Counted from the first letter of the stretch, positions 10,792 to 23,311 are shown. The stretch is 64,000 bases of DNA from Nicotiana tabacum (GCF_000715075.1 NC_134081.1:65893153-65957152), one strand, 5' to 3'. Program-made: numbers and translations. Notes: a model not told the origin generated them from the sequence alone.

Positions 10792-12815
10792 TCACTTTGA
10801 CTGGTAAGTCCATAGAACTATTTTGTATTCTAGGCTCCTCTCATTTCTGATGGTAGTGACGGCCTGTTGTTGGTATGTTTGAACCATCGCAGGAGGTTTA
10901 AACTGTATAGTAATCAATAGAGTCACTTGAGATGGCACTCTTGTAGCTTCAGCAATCCCAATAGAGACGATGGTCCCCTTCAAGTCATAATTCTCGTCCA
11001 ATGCAATCATGTTGGCTCCTTGGTTTTGATGGTTTGTAAATGGCTTACAGTTTACATTTGGTGGAGCTGGGGTACATTGGATGGCTCCGCTCATGATTAG
11101 CAGCTCGATCTCATTCTTCAGCCTATATAAATCCTCAGGAACACCCGAATGGTAGGCACAACATTTGGTTGCGTCAAAATATTTGGAGGGTTGGTCGGGA
11201 ATTCTCCCTTCCACCAGGTATATCAATACGTCTCTCCTTAACCTTTCAAACAACTAGGCTAAGGGTTCAACGATTGGAGTGAATTTTCTAGGATTTCTTT
11301 CTTCAAAGTTTGGGCATGGCCTGGGTGCATAGGCAGGTGTATTCTTGTGAGTGGTGGTTTGGACTGAGAATATGGTCGTAGTGGGTTTGGATGCATATTA
11401 TCTTGGGGTGGGTTATAGTGTGGTTGAGCGTTGTAATATGGTTGAGTATTATATATTGGGGCATAGGTAGGTTAATGTGAGAGATGCATGTTTATGGGGT
11501 AAGAGTTGGTTCGGCGAGGGGGACTTGACTGATAATAGGGTACGATTGTCGTTACTTCCTCTTTCTTCTTCTTACCACTACATATGGAACCAGATTGTAT
11601 AGCCTTGCTGGCAGCTTGCAGTGCGGTTATTGACTGTATTTTTTCTGATTTGATACCTTTTTCCATGAAGTCTCCCATCTTAACCAGCTTGGGAAATTTT
11701 TGTGCCATCATACCCATCATTGTTTCAAAATAAATCCCCACTTGGGCCCGGATAAAATACTTGGTTATCTCCTTATCATCCAATGGGGGTTGGTTGCTGG
11801 CATCTTCTGACCTCCAGTGGCGAGCGTACTCTTGAAATGACTCTAATAGTTTTTTCTACAAATTCACCAAAGCGAATCTATCTGGAGTGATCTCGGTATT
11901 AATTCTGAAGCGATTCATAAAATCCTCCGCCATTTCCCACCACTCTCTCCAAATCCTGGGGTATTGTCGGGTATACCAAGTAACTGATTTTCCTGTTAGA
12001 CTCCCTATAAATAACTTCATTCTCAACTTTTCATTTCTTCCCACTCCAAACAACTTGTCACAGTAGGCCTTCAAATGAGCGTAGAGATCATCTGTTCCAT
12101 CAAAAATGTCTAACTTTAGAGGCTTATACCCTACGGGCATGTCAACATCGGTATATATACACAAGTCCTCATAATTCAGGCTCTAGCTCCCTCGAGCAAC
12201 CTGGAGATTCTTAATCTGTTTTCTCAACACTCGTAATTATTCTGACACTGACTCCTCTTCCTTGTACTTTGCTTCTTTCTCAAACTCAACACATTAGTCG
12301 ATCTTGCAAGTCACTCTGACCATGACGTGTGCGATAAAGGTGGGCTCAAAGGTGGAATATATAGGTGGAACATACCGCTCATGTGTGGCAAAAGTGACAT
12401 TGTCGCGAGGTGGGTTGTGAACTAAATTGGTGGTGGCTGGTGGATTTTGGACATAATTTGGGACATGAGGTGTATATATAGGGGGATTTGGTCGATTTCG
12501 AGGGGTTACTAGTGGTATAACATAGGTTGTGGGATTCATAGTAACGACGATTGGGGTACTAATTGTTTGTTAGGTTGCTAAAGGGAAATGATCAGGGATT
12601 GAATCTAAGGCAGTTAAGTGGGGTGGTTGCCGAAGCGTCATCACGGCAAAATGTGCCAGCTCCCGTATCTGCAGTACTTCTTCTTTCAGTAAATCCATTT
12701 CCTGTGCCATTCTGGCAACATGTTCATCATTTCGGGTATCGTGCTTTCCCCCTGATTGCCCTGGGTTATCGGGTAATACTAGAGTATTTCCGACCGGATC
12801 ATCGGTTATTGACAT
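10792..12815 (-). pseudogene. Tandem unit 3: Tat/Ogre-type gag, best preserved copy
   Basis: Blocks: N-terminal MSITDDPVGNTLVLPD (12815), spacer 12539-12294, gag core 12164-11856 (PLKLDIFDGTDDLYAHLKAY, then LTGKSVTWYTRQYP), Lys-rich region 11783-11472, C-terminal CAYHSGVPEDLYRLKN block inside an open frame at 11253-10792. The C-terminal block lacks the GHDT residues present in unit 1, a deletion of about four codons. The core and the C-terminal block are each open, but the whole gene is interrupted, for example at about 11850. Confidence 0.85.
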
Positions 12816-13303
12816 CTTTCCCCTAGATCTCGTATTGTACGGTGGCTCGGCTAGTTTTACGTATCAACACACACCAACCTCTTTTTTAGAGGATAAAATA
12901 AAGTAATAAAGTGAGAAAATAAGGAAAAGTATAAGTTAGTTTCAGAGATTCTAAAAATATGAGCACGTAGAGCAATTAATTCACGTATTCAGATAAGCGC
13001 ATCTCCTAAGATACGAAGGAATTCTCTTTCCTGGAGGTAGGCCTATATCACGAATGTTTGACGAACAATCAAATTTTGACATATTTTGATCCAGAGAAAA
13101 CTTTAGATTCCATTGATAGGCTTTGGATAACAATAAGATGGGAATGGTGGTTACAACATTATTTTCAAAGTTCAAAAATATTACATAGGCTCATAGGCTC
13201 GCCCTTCGGGAAATGAAAAGGGGATACAAGATAAAAGGAAATCAACTAGCCATTTAATAATCGTCCTCGGAGTCACCCCCAAGCTTTCATCTTCAGGTTC
13301 CTT

Positions 13304-14900
13304 CTAAGGGTCCTCTTTAACTTCCTCTTCCTCCTTGTCATTATTGTATTCTGGTTTTTCCTCGGGATCCTCCTTTGACTCTGTTTCTAACTCTATCTGT
13401 ATGTACTCAATTATCTGTTCATCATCTTCCGGTGGTGGAAACATATGGTAAACCGACCCTGGAACCACTTGCCGATGCATGTCAGGCGTGACGAGATAGT
13501 GGGGCAAAATCTTGTGATATATCTATAGAGATGTTGTTCCATCCTCCAGTCCGTTCAGTCCTTCTCTGCTAAGTCTGGACAACTCATCATCCTCATTGAT
13601 TCATACGAAGTACTCAGGCGTGTACAATGAATTTTGCCCCATTTGCATCATGATCAAGTCGTTCCATTCATCTTGTAGCCTTCTCACCCCCGAGAATGGT
13701 ATTTGTCCATTGTAACAATCTTCATGCAAAGTTGTCCTTGATCAAAGGGGCACGTCTTGAATCAAACCAAACTGCCTTAGAACCCTCTGAGGTGCGTACG
13801 ATTGAATTCCTTCCAGTCCTACTAAATCAATGAAGTACTTTCTCGAACTCCTCAAGATTGCCCTGCCACTTAACCATGAAAGTTTCTAGTTCACAAATTC
13901 TTCACTTAGATGGGTCAACATGTCTCGCCACTCCTCTTGCCCATGCAGTGTAACCCAGTGTCTCACCCTTTCATTATAGCTTTTGATCAAGTTACTGATG
14001 CCATGAAATAATCAACGGTCGACTCCCTCTGAAAGGAATGTTCGATGGCCCATATTTGGAGTAGTAAGTGGCAACCCTTGAAAAAATCATATCATCTGGA
14101 ACATGCTGACATTGGCCGGAATGTCACTACCAATATCATGAGGACAAGGGTGACATGCAAATTCCCTCGAAAAGTTACCAAGACTAGGGGGAGCAAGTTG
14201 ATGTTGATTCGTCCCTTTCTTTATGGAAAAACTAATAATCCCAACACTATTAGAGAAAAGGTTAGGGGGCGGAGACTCTCCAATGATCCTTGATTGCACT
14301 GAAATTCTTCAAGGTGCCACCTATAACTTTCCCAGTGTCTGAATCTATCAAAAGTGGTCTAACCTCACCTACCCATCTTTAATGTTTCTCAAATTTCTGT
14401 TGTTTATCCGACCCAATGCATGAAGGAACCTATGGTCAGGCATGATAACTGGTAGTATTGATTTTCGTCCGGCAAATGGTAACTCCATGAAGCTAGTGAT
14501 TTCTTCTAGTGTTGGTGCCAATTCACAATCGACATAATTGAAGACCACCTTAGCTGGGTCCCAAAACTCTATTAACAGCCTAGTAAGGACTTTGTTAGCT
14601 CTGATGTTCAGCAAGGCGGTCAATGATCCCTGGTGTGTTATGATCTCGTCCATATGCTCCCGGCGAATGTTTCTCCATCACTACTTCAGCTTCTGTGGTG
14701 TACCCATGACTATGTTAATCTCGGGGACATTGCAGTTGATTTCCATTTGAAGAGGTGAAAAAGTTTGGTAAGTGTTTGCTCTGGATCTTTACCGTTTTAT
14801 CTGGATTGGTTCGTCTTTCCATGAAGGGCATGTCATTGGGTGCATGACCCATTGACATTAAGGTGGATTTCCTAATCATGAATCAATACCGAGGACCGAA
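13304..14900 (-). pseudogene. Element A: ORF1 upstream of gag, plant-mobile-domain-like
   Basis: An open stretch at 14653-14369 encodes ITHQGSLTALLNIRANKV, LLIEFWDPAKVVFNYVDC and LAPTLEEITSFMELPFAG. Further downstream RVLRQFGLIQDVP lies around 13795-13745, and the gene ends in MPHYLVTPDMHRQVVPGSV plus an acidic tail (13507-13304). The pattern (W-rich helix, PTLEE, RQFG..Q.VP) resembles the plant mobile domain of MAIN/MAIL proteins and the extra ORF1 that Ogre/Tat elements carry before gag. No reaction is known for it. Stops and shifts break it, for example between 14369 and 13800. Only its C-terminal part is included in the triplication. Identification rests on motif recall and not on a search. 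Confidence 0.6.
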
Positions 14901-15309
14901 CCACCTATCATTTATGCAGTATGACTTACATTTGCTAGAGTAGAGTGTATTCTAGTTTTAGAGTTGGACTGAATAACTGCGAGACGATATGTCAGTTGAC
15001 CTGACAAAGACGTTCTTTGAAACTAGAGAATTTTGAAAGAGGGTTCGAACGGGTGTAAAAGACAACCCTCACGTTTCATTTGTGTGTGATTGTGTACGGC
15101 CAAGACTCGATAGAAAAAATGTGATAACAGTGTATAAAGCAGAAACAGATAATTGTAATAGCAACAATATTAAAAGTAGGCAAATAAGTACATGTTTGAC
15201 AGGTTATAGAAATATAAACAAGCAAGAAAATTAAGCACAATTAGAATATAAACAAACATCCCAAAATTTTAGGTCTAGCCTAAGTCTGTTAAGGTCAGAA
15301 CCTAAGTGC
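14901..15309 (-). other. Element A 5' leader between primer site and ORF1
   Basis: About 400 bp with no open frame or recognised motif. By position it is the transcribed untranslated leader of element A. Confidence 0.55.
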
Positions 15310-15331
15310 AGAGTCCCCAGCAACGTCGCAA
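15310..15331 (-). other. Element A primer binding site
   Basis: Directly after the LTR end (GCAACAACA) the minus strand reads TTGCGACGTTGCTGGGGA. This is the Ogre/Tat-style primer site TGGCGAC...GCTGGGGA attributed to tRNA-Arg, with a few changes. It fixes the orientation of element A and the 3' border of its 5' LTR. Confidence 0.7.
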
Positions 15332-18038
15332 TGTTGTTGCATCCTATTTTGCACATATAAAAACAAGATTCAACTAGTGATTCTTATGATGTTGATAAAA
15401 GAGAGATGCCGCCTAATATTTAAGGTATATTATGGTACTTATGTGTTTATATGATTATTATCCTAATGGTCCACTAACCGGTGAGATTTGGGTAAGGGTT
15501 CTAGTTATTCTAAGGGAAGGTGTTAGACATCCCTTGAAATCTACGTGAGGTAAATCCTTAAAGTTAGGCTAGGTTCGGGGAAACGAATGTCTATATTATA
15601 GTTAATTAGTGGCTAAAGTTATTAAGTACGATTTATATAAACATCTAAATTTGTTCGAAAAAAACTCATTTTCTAAAAAGGTGGTGTGTTTCATATATAA
15701 AAGATTATCATTTAGTCGCAAGTTTTTTATAAATATTTAATAAGGGATTACTAAAATACACCTTGGTTGAAAATGATTTTACCTTACTTTGTTGAAATAC
15801 CTATATTTCAAACTCATTTTTTGTTTCTTGCAAGAACGACTAGGTGTGATTGCTTTTATTCTCCTTTAAAAATAGTGCTTGAACTTTACAATGCCCGTTC
15901 GATGTTTTTGCAAATAGAGTTGGTTTTTGTTTTTCGAACCTGCTAAATAATTTAAAATCACTAAAAATTGTTAGCGATGAACATAAGTAAACTGTTTGTT
16001 TTGTTGAAAATGATTAGGTTAATAATTATCAATGATTAACTGTTAGTGTAAGTAAAGTAAAACTTCCGATTTATCTTTTACCTACGAGTCTTGATTTGCT
16101 TATATTTCTAAAACAATCAAAATATCAAAAAGTATTCAATAGTAATGTTAGTGTCAAACATATACACAGAATAAACAAAAAGATTTATCATCTAAAATGA
16201 GAGGTAGAAAGAGTAGGAATCTGATGTTGGGCCAATGAACCAGGCCCAACAGATATTAACACAAACGACAGACTCCATCGAGCGAAAAGGCATCACAGAT
16301 TGGAACTTGGGGATGAATTCCAAGGAACTCAGCAGGCCAGTTCGAACATGCACAAAAAAAATAAGATGATAATTAGTGAAAATAAATATAAAGCATAACA
16401 AGAATAAAATAACAAATAAGATTAAAGTTAAATAATGCAGTGAATCCAATCTCATTGGTGTTAATCCTATGAGGATTGGTAGGAGTCAATGATCAAAGGC
16501 ATAGAGTAAAACCTTATTCATGGACAAAATCCCCCTTTTGACCCTGGCACATTAGAGTTCACAAGGGTATCATAGACCCCGAGAAGTGCTTGTGTCAGAA
16601 AAGGGCATCTTAACCACGAATCACATTCCACACCCAATACCCTTAACCACCCACACTCAATCTTCCCCAAAGTTTTAGACACAAATGAAGGGGCCTATTC
16701 ACTAGTTTCATATTGCTAAAATATAAACTGTAGATGTGAAGGATCAGGGTAATCCCTCCAAAGGATTAGGCACTCAAGAATTTAAAATATTTAAGCATAT
16801 AGGGTGTCGTAATGCATCACCAGAATACAGAAATAGTCTAGGGCACAATATTGACTACGTAGATTCAAATAAGAGAATATGATACAAAGGTAGGCACGCA
16901 ATCACTATTGAGACATAGTCAAATAAGAGAAACAAAGTATATGTAATAGGCATGTCTCATTACTCACATGTTTTAGACTAAGAAGTGCTAACAGACTAAC
17001 ATCATACAGAAATGAGCATAGATATTTGTTTTATTAGCTTCATTGTGAATCTAATGTTTCAGTATCCTTCTAAGTAGGTTCAGATCATAAAACAATTCAC
17101 ATGCACTCCTAAAAGCCTCAACACAGTTAAGAAGCAGGAACACATCTTTTAATTTTAATACTTGGACTAACTATTTCATTCAGTACATCCAAAGGTGCAT
17201 GCCAACTAGTTAGGTTATCAGTGGCATTAATAAGAATTAATATTTGTTTAATCTGAATGACATGACATCTAGTTATAGAAATGCATAGGTTATTAAGCCT
17301 CCCATCTATCAGATTCAAGAAATCCCAGGTTAAGTCCTATATAAATAGTGATATAAACAGGCCTTAGACAATAGGTAAATAACATCCATTTTACTTTGAT
17401 AAGGCAAACAAGTCATTTGAACATGTTGGTAGGTTTACTAGCATGGTATGTCAACAAATTTAACATATGACTTGTATATAGGTTATCAATAGTAGGAACC
17501 TCACAGAACTCAAATGGTCATTAGAGGGCAAGTGTTAAGTTTACTATAGAGATCAGTCCTAACAAGTACATTCAGTTGTGAGAACAAGCTTCCTAACACT
17601 TTAACATGACACATTACTTGGGATCTTTAGTTTTCAACCATTTCAAGAAGACAGTAATCACTTTGTCATAATAGTGTAGACAGACTATTAACCTAAGATA
17701 AATCAGTTGACCTGAGGGTAGGAACAACAGCAGAACACCAGAGATATTAAGATGGCACAATGAAGTAGGTGCTAACGGTGTTTCAAGAAAGATTTTAGAA
17801 TCCTGATTTTAACTACTTGGTTATTAGAAAAGATTGCAAACAATATCAATAACATAGGATCAAGATCAATAAGGTTTTAACATGGTATAAGAGTAATAGC
17901 TACATATAGATCACTAAATATGCAGAATAGACAACTATTTAACTGCAAACATATCAGTCAAGTATTTATAGCAGATAGGCTAAATGCATGGCATGAAGTA
18001 CAGATGATCCATTTATAAGATCAACATAATGTCACTAG

Positions 18039-18072
18039 TTTTTTTTTTTTTTTGGGGGGGGGGGGGGGGGGG
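18039..18072. repeat. T15-G19 homopolymer junction
   Basis: Fifteen T are followed directly by nineteen G inside the element A LTR. It could be a real slippage tract or an assembly artefact, because such runs are poorly sequenced. Confidence 0.9.
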
Positions 18073-19131
18073 AGGACTGACTAACCATAATTTAACAAAA
18101 CACATGAACATGATTTCAACAACATTGTATCATTGTTCAATTAGTTGAGGCTTATTATGTGCAAGAATTAATACTAATTTAATCACAGAAGCACAAACAA
18201 GGTCAATCACATGATGTTACTTAACTCAGAGTCATTTGCAAATTGAATCATGGAAGCTGAAGTTTAATTACATGGATTAATAACAGCACCAATGTAACAT
18301 ATTTAAGTCGGAAAGTCTTAAGTTAACAATGAAAATAACACGCACAATTTTATATCATTAATAGCTAACATACGTGATAGAAAATCAGTTAATAAATCAT
18401 TATGGACATAGAATCGTACGACTAGTTCACAGTTGAGAGAAAGAGAAGTCAAGATGGACTAACCTTATGCACGGCAGCAAACCATGTAAGGATTGTTCAA
18501 CAGCCGTTTAGGGATCCCAACACATGTCCAATACAGCAATCAAACTTAGAACCGGATAAGAGAAAAGAAAAAAGAAAATTCAGAGAATACTTAATGAAGA
18601 AAACCTTAAACTTTAACTTTTTCTTTCTCTCTTTTTGTGTTTCAGATCGCATAGATCGATGTTAGATGAGGACATTAAATGCCCCTTTATTGGCATTCAA
18701 GCCTTAGAGTTCCGTTCAGATTCAAAATTGATAGTGAAAAGTGACGAAGGGAGGATGATGATGATAGCATAGACGTGAAATCAAAGAACTACAAAGGGGA
18801 AAACCAATATGGGATTTACCTGAGGCATGAGGAGGTGAGGAATTGACCGTTAAAGCATGAAGAACCGTCGGTCAAAGCCCTAATGTCCAGAGGTCACTGT
18901 GTTTGACCTCTGGACATCAAAAAATGATGATGAAGCAAGAGATAACCTTCATGCATGCTCCAATTTGAATTTGCAGGGACAAAACAGATGAAATCCCGAG
19001 TCATTTTTTTATGCATATGGTTTTGATTTGGAGTTTTGAATTGAACGACGAAAGGGAAAAGATTCAGGCGGGATTCATGGCTAACAGGAACAGAGGAGAT
19101 GAGTTAAGCTCGATTGAGGTGACCTTGCACT

Positions 19132-19505
19132 TGTCACTGTCCAATTCTTACTATAGGTTGTGACGGCGCCCAACGTCGACGCTAAGAAAGTCAACGGTGA
19201 ACTATCCATGTAATTGTTCATTTTAATATTTTTAAAGTCATTGATTTTTATTTAATAAGATAACAATTAATAGGTAATTATAGTTATGTAAAGTATGAAA
19301 TAAACGAAAGATTGAAGTAGTTAATTTAATAATCAAAACCATTGATCTACTAAAGTCTCCCAAAACCTGATGTCACAAGTGCACGAGCAAACTAGTAGAA
19401 TATACAAAACCTCATATACTACTGTCTAGAGAAAGATAGACAGAAAAATAAATACAAAGAGAAGAGACTCCGGTGCTGCAGAACGGTCATAGAGAGCAGC
19501 TCACC
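19132..19505 (-). mobile_element. Element C 3' LTR, last 374 bp only
   Basis: It aligns with 23314-23700 of the 5' LTR, including CCACTATAGG-like and AATATTTTTAAAGTCATTGA stretches. It joins the integrase gene directly at about 19495-19505, where both partners read (T)GAGCT. This short shared word suggests microhomology-mediated deletion of about 2.2 kb of LTR plus the polypurine tract. The end reads GGACAGTGACA, decayed from GGGTCGTGACA. Confidence 0.8.
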
Positions 19506-20863
19506 GCTAAGTCTCCTCATAACCCAAACTCTCATCTAGCTGAATCGTGCTGTAATCTAACACATGCGACCTGTCGACATGGTACCTCCAGAGCATAGAC
19601 ACATGGAAGATCGGATGAACTTCCAATAAACTGGGAGGCAAAGAAAACTCATAAGCAACCTCCCCAACTCACCTCAACACCTCAAATGGGCCAATAAACA
19701 TTGGAATCAGCTTGCCATTACTCCTGAACCTGATGAGTCCCTTCATTGGCGAGACTTTCAAGAGAACTTTCTTGCCCACCATAAATGATAAATCATGCGC
19801 CTTTTGATCTGTCTAACTCTTTTGTCTGGACTGTGCTGTGGGAAGTCGCACCTAAATCAACTTTACCTTCTATAAGGCATCCTTCACTAAATCGGTGCCA
19901 TATAACCTAGCATCGTCGGAATCAAACCATCCGATGGGAGAACGACATCGCCGACCATATAAAGCATCAAATTGAGCCATCTCAATGTTGGACTGATAAC
20001 TGTTGTTATAAGCAAACTCGACCAAAGGAAAGAATCGATCACACTGCCGTCCAAAGTCAATCACACTTGCTCTGCATATATCCTCCAAGATTTGAAGTGT
20101 CTGCTCCGACTGCCCGTCGTTCTGCGGATGAAAGGCTTTGCTGAGCTCTACCTAGGTACCCAACTCACTCTATACTGCTCTCCAAAAAATGCGAAGTGAA
20201 CTGAGGGCCTTTATAGGAAATGATGAAAATAGGCACACCATGCAACCGGACAATCTCCCGAATGTAAATCTAGGCCAACCTCTCATAAGAGTACGTAGTC
20301 ATCACTGGAATAAAGTGTGCCGATTTGGTCAGCATGTCAACGATGACCCAAACGGAATCAAACTTCCTCAACGTCTGCGACAACCCAACTACGAAATCCA
20401 TAGTGATACGCTCCCATTTCCACTCAGGTATAACCATCTACTGAAGTAGGCCACCTAACCTCTGGTGCTCATACTTAACCTGCTGGCAATTTAGGTATCT
20501 CGCTAAATACTCAACTATGTCTTTTTTCATCCGCCGCCACCAATAATGATGCCTCAGGTCACGATACATCTTCGTAGCACCTGGATGAATAACATACCGA
20601 GAACTGTGTGCCTCCTTTAAAATCTTCTCCCTCAATCCATCAACAGTTGGAACACATAGGAAAACCTGGAGCCACAGAATAACATCCTCACCGATAGTAA
20701 TCTCCTTGTCACCACCGTGTAGTACCGTCTTCCTAAGAACTAGCAAGTGCAGATTATCGTACTGACGAGCCTTGATCCGCTCAAATAATGAAGACTGAGC
20801 CACAACACAGGCAATAACTCGACTGGGCTCGGAATTGTCCAACCTTACCAGTCTGTTAGCCAA
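19487..20863 (-). pseudogene. Element C integrase with truncated chromodomain
   Basis: Integrase inserts the cDNA. An open frame at 20863-20438 carries the zinc-binding region (SSRYVIHPGATKMYRDLRHH, then ARYLNCQQVK), where the first of the two expected cysteines is Tyr. The catalytic core follows in broken frames: TMDFVVGLSQT keeps the first Asp, but the second-Asp motif reads IISYKGPQFTS with Tyr in its place. At 20088-19870 come FAYNNSYQS and YGRRCRSPIGW. The C-terminal KVLLKVSPMKGLIRF and HVSMLWRYHVDRSH, then LDYSTIQLDESLGYEE, show the start of the chromodomain region. The 3' LTR fragment then cuts it. Inactive. Confidence 0.85.
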
Positions 20864-20907
20864 GGACTGTCCAAAGCCAATAGTCTCTCCTCTACCGAAA
20901 TGAATGC

Positions 20908-22330
20908 CTAACTACCCATACTCTCGGCCTTTCTACTCAAGGCATTCGCAACCACATTCGCCTTGCCCAGATGATAAAGGATAGTAATATCATAGTCCTT
21001 CAGTAACTCAAGCCACCCGTGCTGCCTCAAATTGAGATCCCTCTGCTTGAAACAAATGTTGCAAGCTACGATGATCGGTGTAAACCTCACAGGACACCCC
21101 ATAAAGATAATGCCTCGAGATCTAGAAAACATGAACTATCAAAGCCAACTTCAAATCATGTACGAGGTAATTCATCTCATGGGGCTTCAGCTGACGTGAA
21201 GCATATGTAATAACTCACCCCTACTGCATCAATACACAACCTAGGACAATGCGTAAAGCGTCGCAATTCACAATATACATCCCTGAACCGGAAGGCAACA
21301 CTAACACTAGTGATGTAGTCAATGCGGTGTTGAGCTTCTGAAAGCTCGCCTCGCAATCATCGGACCATCGGAACGAATCACCCTTTTGGGTCAGTCTAGT
21401 CAAAGGTGCCGCAATAGATGAGAAGCCCTCCATGAACCGATGATAATAACCTGCTAACCCCAAGAAGCTCTTGATCACGGTCGTTGTGGTAGGACGAGGC
21501 CAACTCTAGACTGCCTCGATTTTCCTGGGATCCACCTTAATACCCTCACCGGATACGACATGCCCCAAGAATGACAGAGAATCTAACCAGAACTCGCACT
21601 TGGAGAAATTGGCATATAGCTTCTTTTCCCGTAACGTCTGAAGCATAACTCTCAAATGTTGCTCGTGCTCCTACATACTACGCAAGTAGATTAATATGTC
21701 ATCAATGAAGACAATGAAAAATGAGTCTATATATCGTCTGAACACCTTGTTCAACAAATCCATAAACACTGTCGGGGCGTTGGTCAAGCCGAAGGACATC
21801 ATTAGAAACTCATAGTGGCCATATCTTGTCCGAAAAGGCATCTTCGAAACATCCAAAGCACGAATCTTTAGATGATGTTATCCAAATCTCAAGTCAATCT
21901 TAAAGAACACTCTGGCACCCAGCAACTGGCCAAACAAATCATCAATACGCAGCAACCGGTACTTGTTCTTAATGGTAACTTTATTCTACTAGCGGTAATC
22001 AATGCATATCCGCATAGCCCTATCCTTCTTTTTCACAAACAACACCGGTGCACCCTAAGGAGACACACTCGGCCTGACGAACCCCTTCGCTAGGAACTTC
22101 TTAAGCAGTTCTTTCAACTCCTTAAAATCTTTCTAAGCCATGCGGTAGAGTGGAATAGAGATTTGCTGTGTACCTGGCACCAAATCAATACAAATATCGA
22201 TATCACGGTCTGCTGGAATGCCTGGTAGATCAGAAGGAAACACATCGGATAACTCCCGCACCACGGGCTCTAAATCAATCATGGGAGTCTCTGCAGCAGT
22301 ATCCCAAATGTAAGACAGATAAGCCAAACA
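20908..22330 (-). pseudogene. Element C reverse transcriptase and RNase H
   Basis: Order on the minus strand: a protease-RT linker (DIDICIDLVPGTQQISIPLY, 22327-22133), RT fingers with stops (KGFVRPSVSP stop GAPVLFVKKKD, around 22080), the palm ([14 protein letters not shown], then [11 protein letters not shown] at about 21690, keeping the FxDD catalytic pair), thumb and connection (FLGLAGYYHRFMEGFSS, 21478), and RNase H (21300-20908) ending NVVANALSRKA. Several stops and at least two frameshifts are visible. RNase H residues after VNCDALRIVLG are shifted out of frame. Confidence 0.88.
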
Positions 22331-22336
22331 ACCCTT

Positions 22337-22861
22337 CTAGACCATATGTCGAGCCTTCAAGAAAGAAATAACCCAGCGGGATGTACTGATAGATGAACCC
22401 CTGCACTCCAATCTACGCAACTCTAGCATCGCCAAGGTAACAGTCTTGGTATGGAAATCAAGAATAGCATGGTACAGAGACAAACAGTCTATGCCCAGGA
22501 TGACCTCAAAGTCGGTAATGTCAAGAAACATAATATCCTCTCTGGTCTCATAACCACAGAAAGTCACAATACAAGACCTGTAAATCCGATCCACAACAAT
22601 GGAATCGCTCGCTGACGTGGACACATATACAGGAGCACCCAAGGACTCATGAGAAACACCCAAAAAATGAGCAAACAGAGATGAAATATGTGAATACGTA
22701 GACCCTCGATCAAATAGTACCACGGCATCCCTACCGCAGACAAAAATAATACATGTGATCACGACGTATGAGGCTACTACATCTGGTCTGGATGGAAAGG
22801 CATAGAACCTAGATAGAGCACCACCTGGCTGGCCTCCACATCTAGGGAGACCCCTACCCAC
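22337..22861 (-). pseudogene. Element C aspartic protease
   Basis: An open frame of 174 codons contains VVLFDRGSTYSHISS, VYVSTSASDSIVVDR and FEVILGIDCLSLYHAILD, the order of chromovirus retropepsin. The catalytic triplet is DRG where D[ST]G would be canonical, so catalysis is doubtful. The frame has no stop before the RT linker, but upstream Gag is cut by a stop (about 22862). The Met at 22861 is internal and not an evolved start. Confidence 0.85.
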
Positions 22862-23215
22862 CTACCCTCCGCCTCGGGCCGCCCAGACGGCTGGTGCAAC
22901 AGTTGTTGCGGTGATCATGGGCTGATGGCCTTGCTATAATGCCTTGCCCCGAAGCTTGGGGCATAATCTCCTCACATAACCAAGCTGCTCGCACTCATAG
23001 TAACCTCTCGCTGTAGAAGATGACTGACCTTGAGGCTCACCCTGGGGAGCTGAACACCCACTAGAAGAACCCTGAATAGCCGGTGGACGGTAGGAGCTCT
23101 CTGGAATGGTGCTGAAATAGGTACGGTCTGAACACCCACTAGAAGAACTCTGAACACCCGCTGAAATAGCGGAAGATGAAGAAAGAGAAGTTTCCTAAAA
23201 CCTTGCAGCCTCTCG
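22862..23215 (-). pseudogene. Element C gag C-terminal remnant with decayed zinc knuckle
   Basis: The translation gives a Ser/Gly/Gln-rich region with two near copies of a block containing SSSSGCS, then YYECEQLGYVRRLC. A chromovirus knuckle would read CxxCxxxxHxxxxC. Here the first Cys and the His are both Tyr. Leader-like sequence (23290-23216) runs directly into this tail, so the gag N-terminus and core, more than 1 kb, were deleted. Confidence 0.7.
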
Positions 23216-23298
23216 AAGATAAGTACGGACGTCTCCGCACCGATCTGCAAGACTCTACTAGTCCCGCTCATGACTTGTGAGACATATGTGAACCTAGT

Positions 23299-23311
23299 GC
23301 TCTGATACCAA
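23299..23311 (-). other. Element C primer binding site
   Basis: The minus strand reads TTGGTATCAGAGC, an exact initiator-tRNA-Met-type primer site, two bases after the LTR end GTGACA. It fixes the 5' LTR at 23314-25934. Confidence 0.9.

Larger units (their letters stand above)
4009..13658 (-). repeat. Tandem triplication of the A ORF1-tail/gag/protease-start segment, period about 3.2 kb
   Basis: Three head-to-tail copies lie at about 4009-7226, 7227-10448 and 10449-13658 (3218, 3222 and 3210 bp). Both internal junctions (7219-7235 and 10441-10457) have the same sequence: TCAAG from the right-hand edge runs into TTTCCTTAAC of the left-hand edge. Outside the array each edge continues into unique element A sequence, protease to the left and ORF1 to the right. 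This is therefore a duplication inside the element and not three insertions. Copies differ by scattered substitutions and small indels. Confidence 0.92.

Noticed and set aside
16192..16455. Hydrophobic 87-codon frame in the A LTR
   Set aside because: AT-rich LTR sequence with no start context, domain or partner copy. Likely chance.
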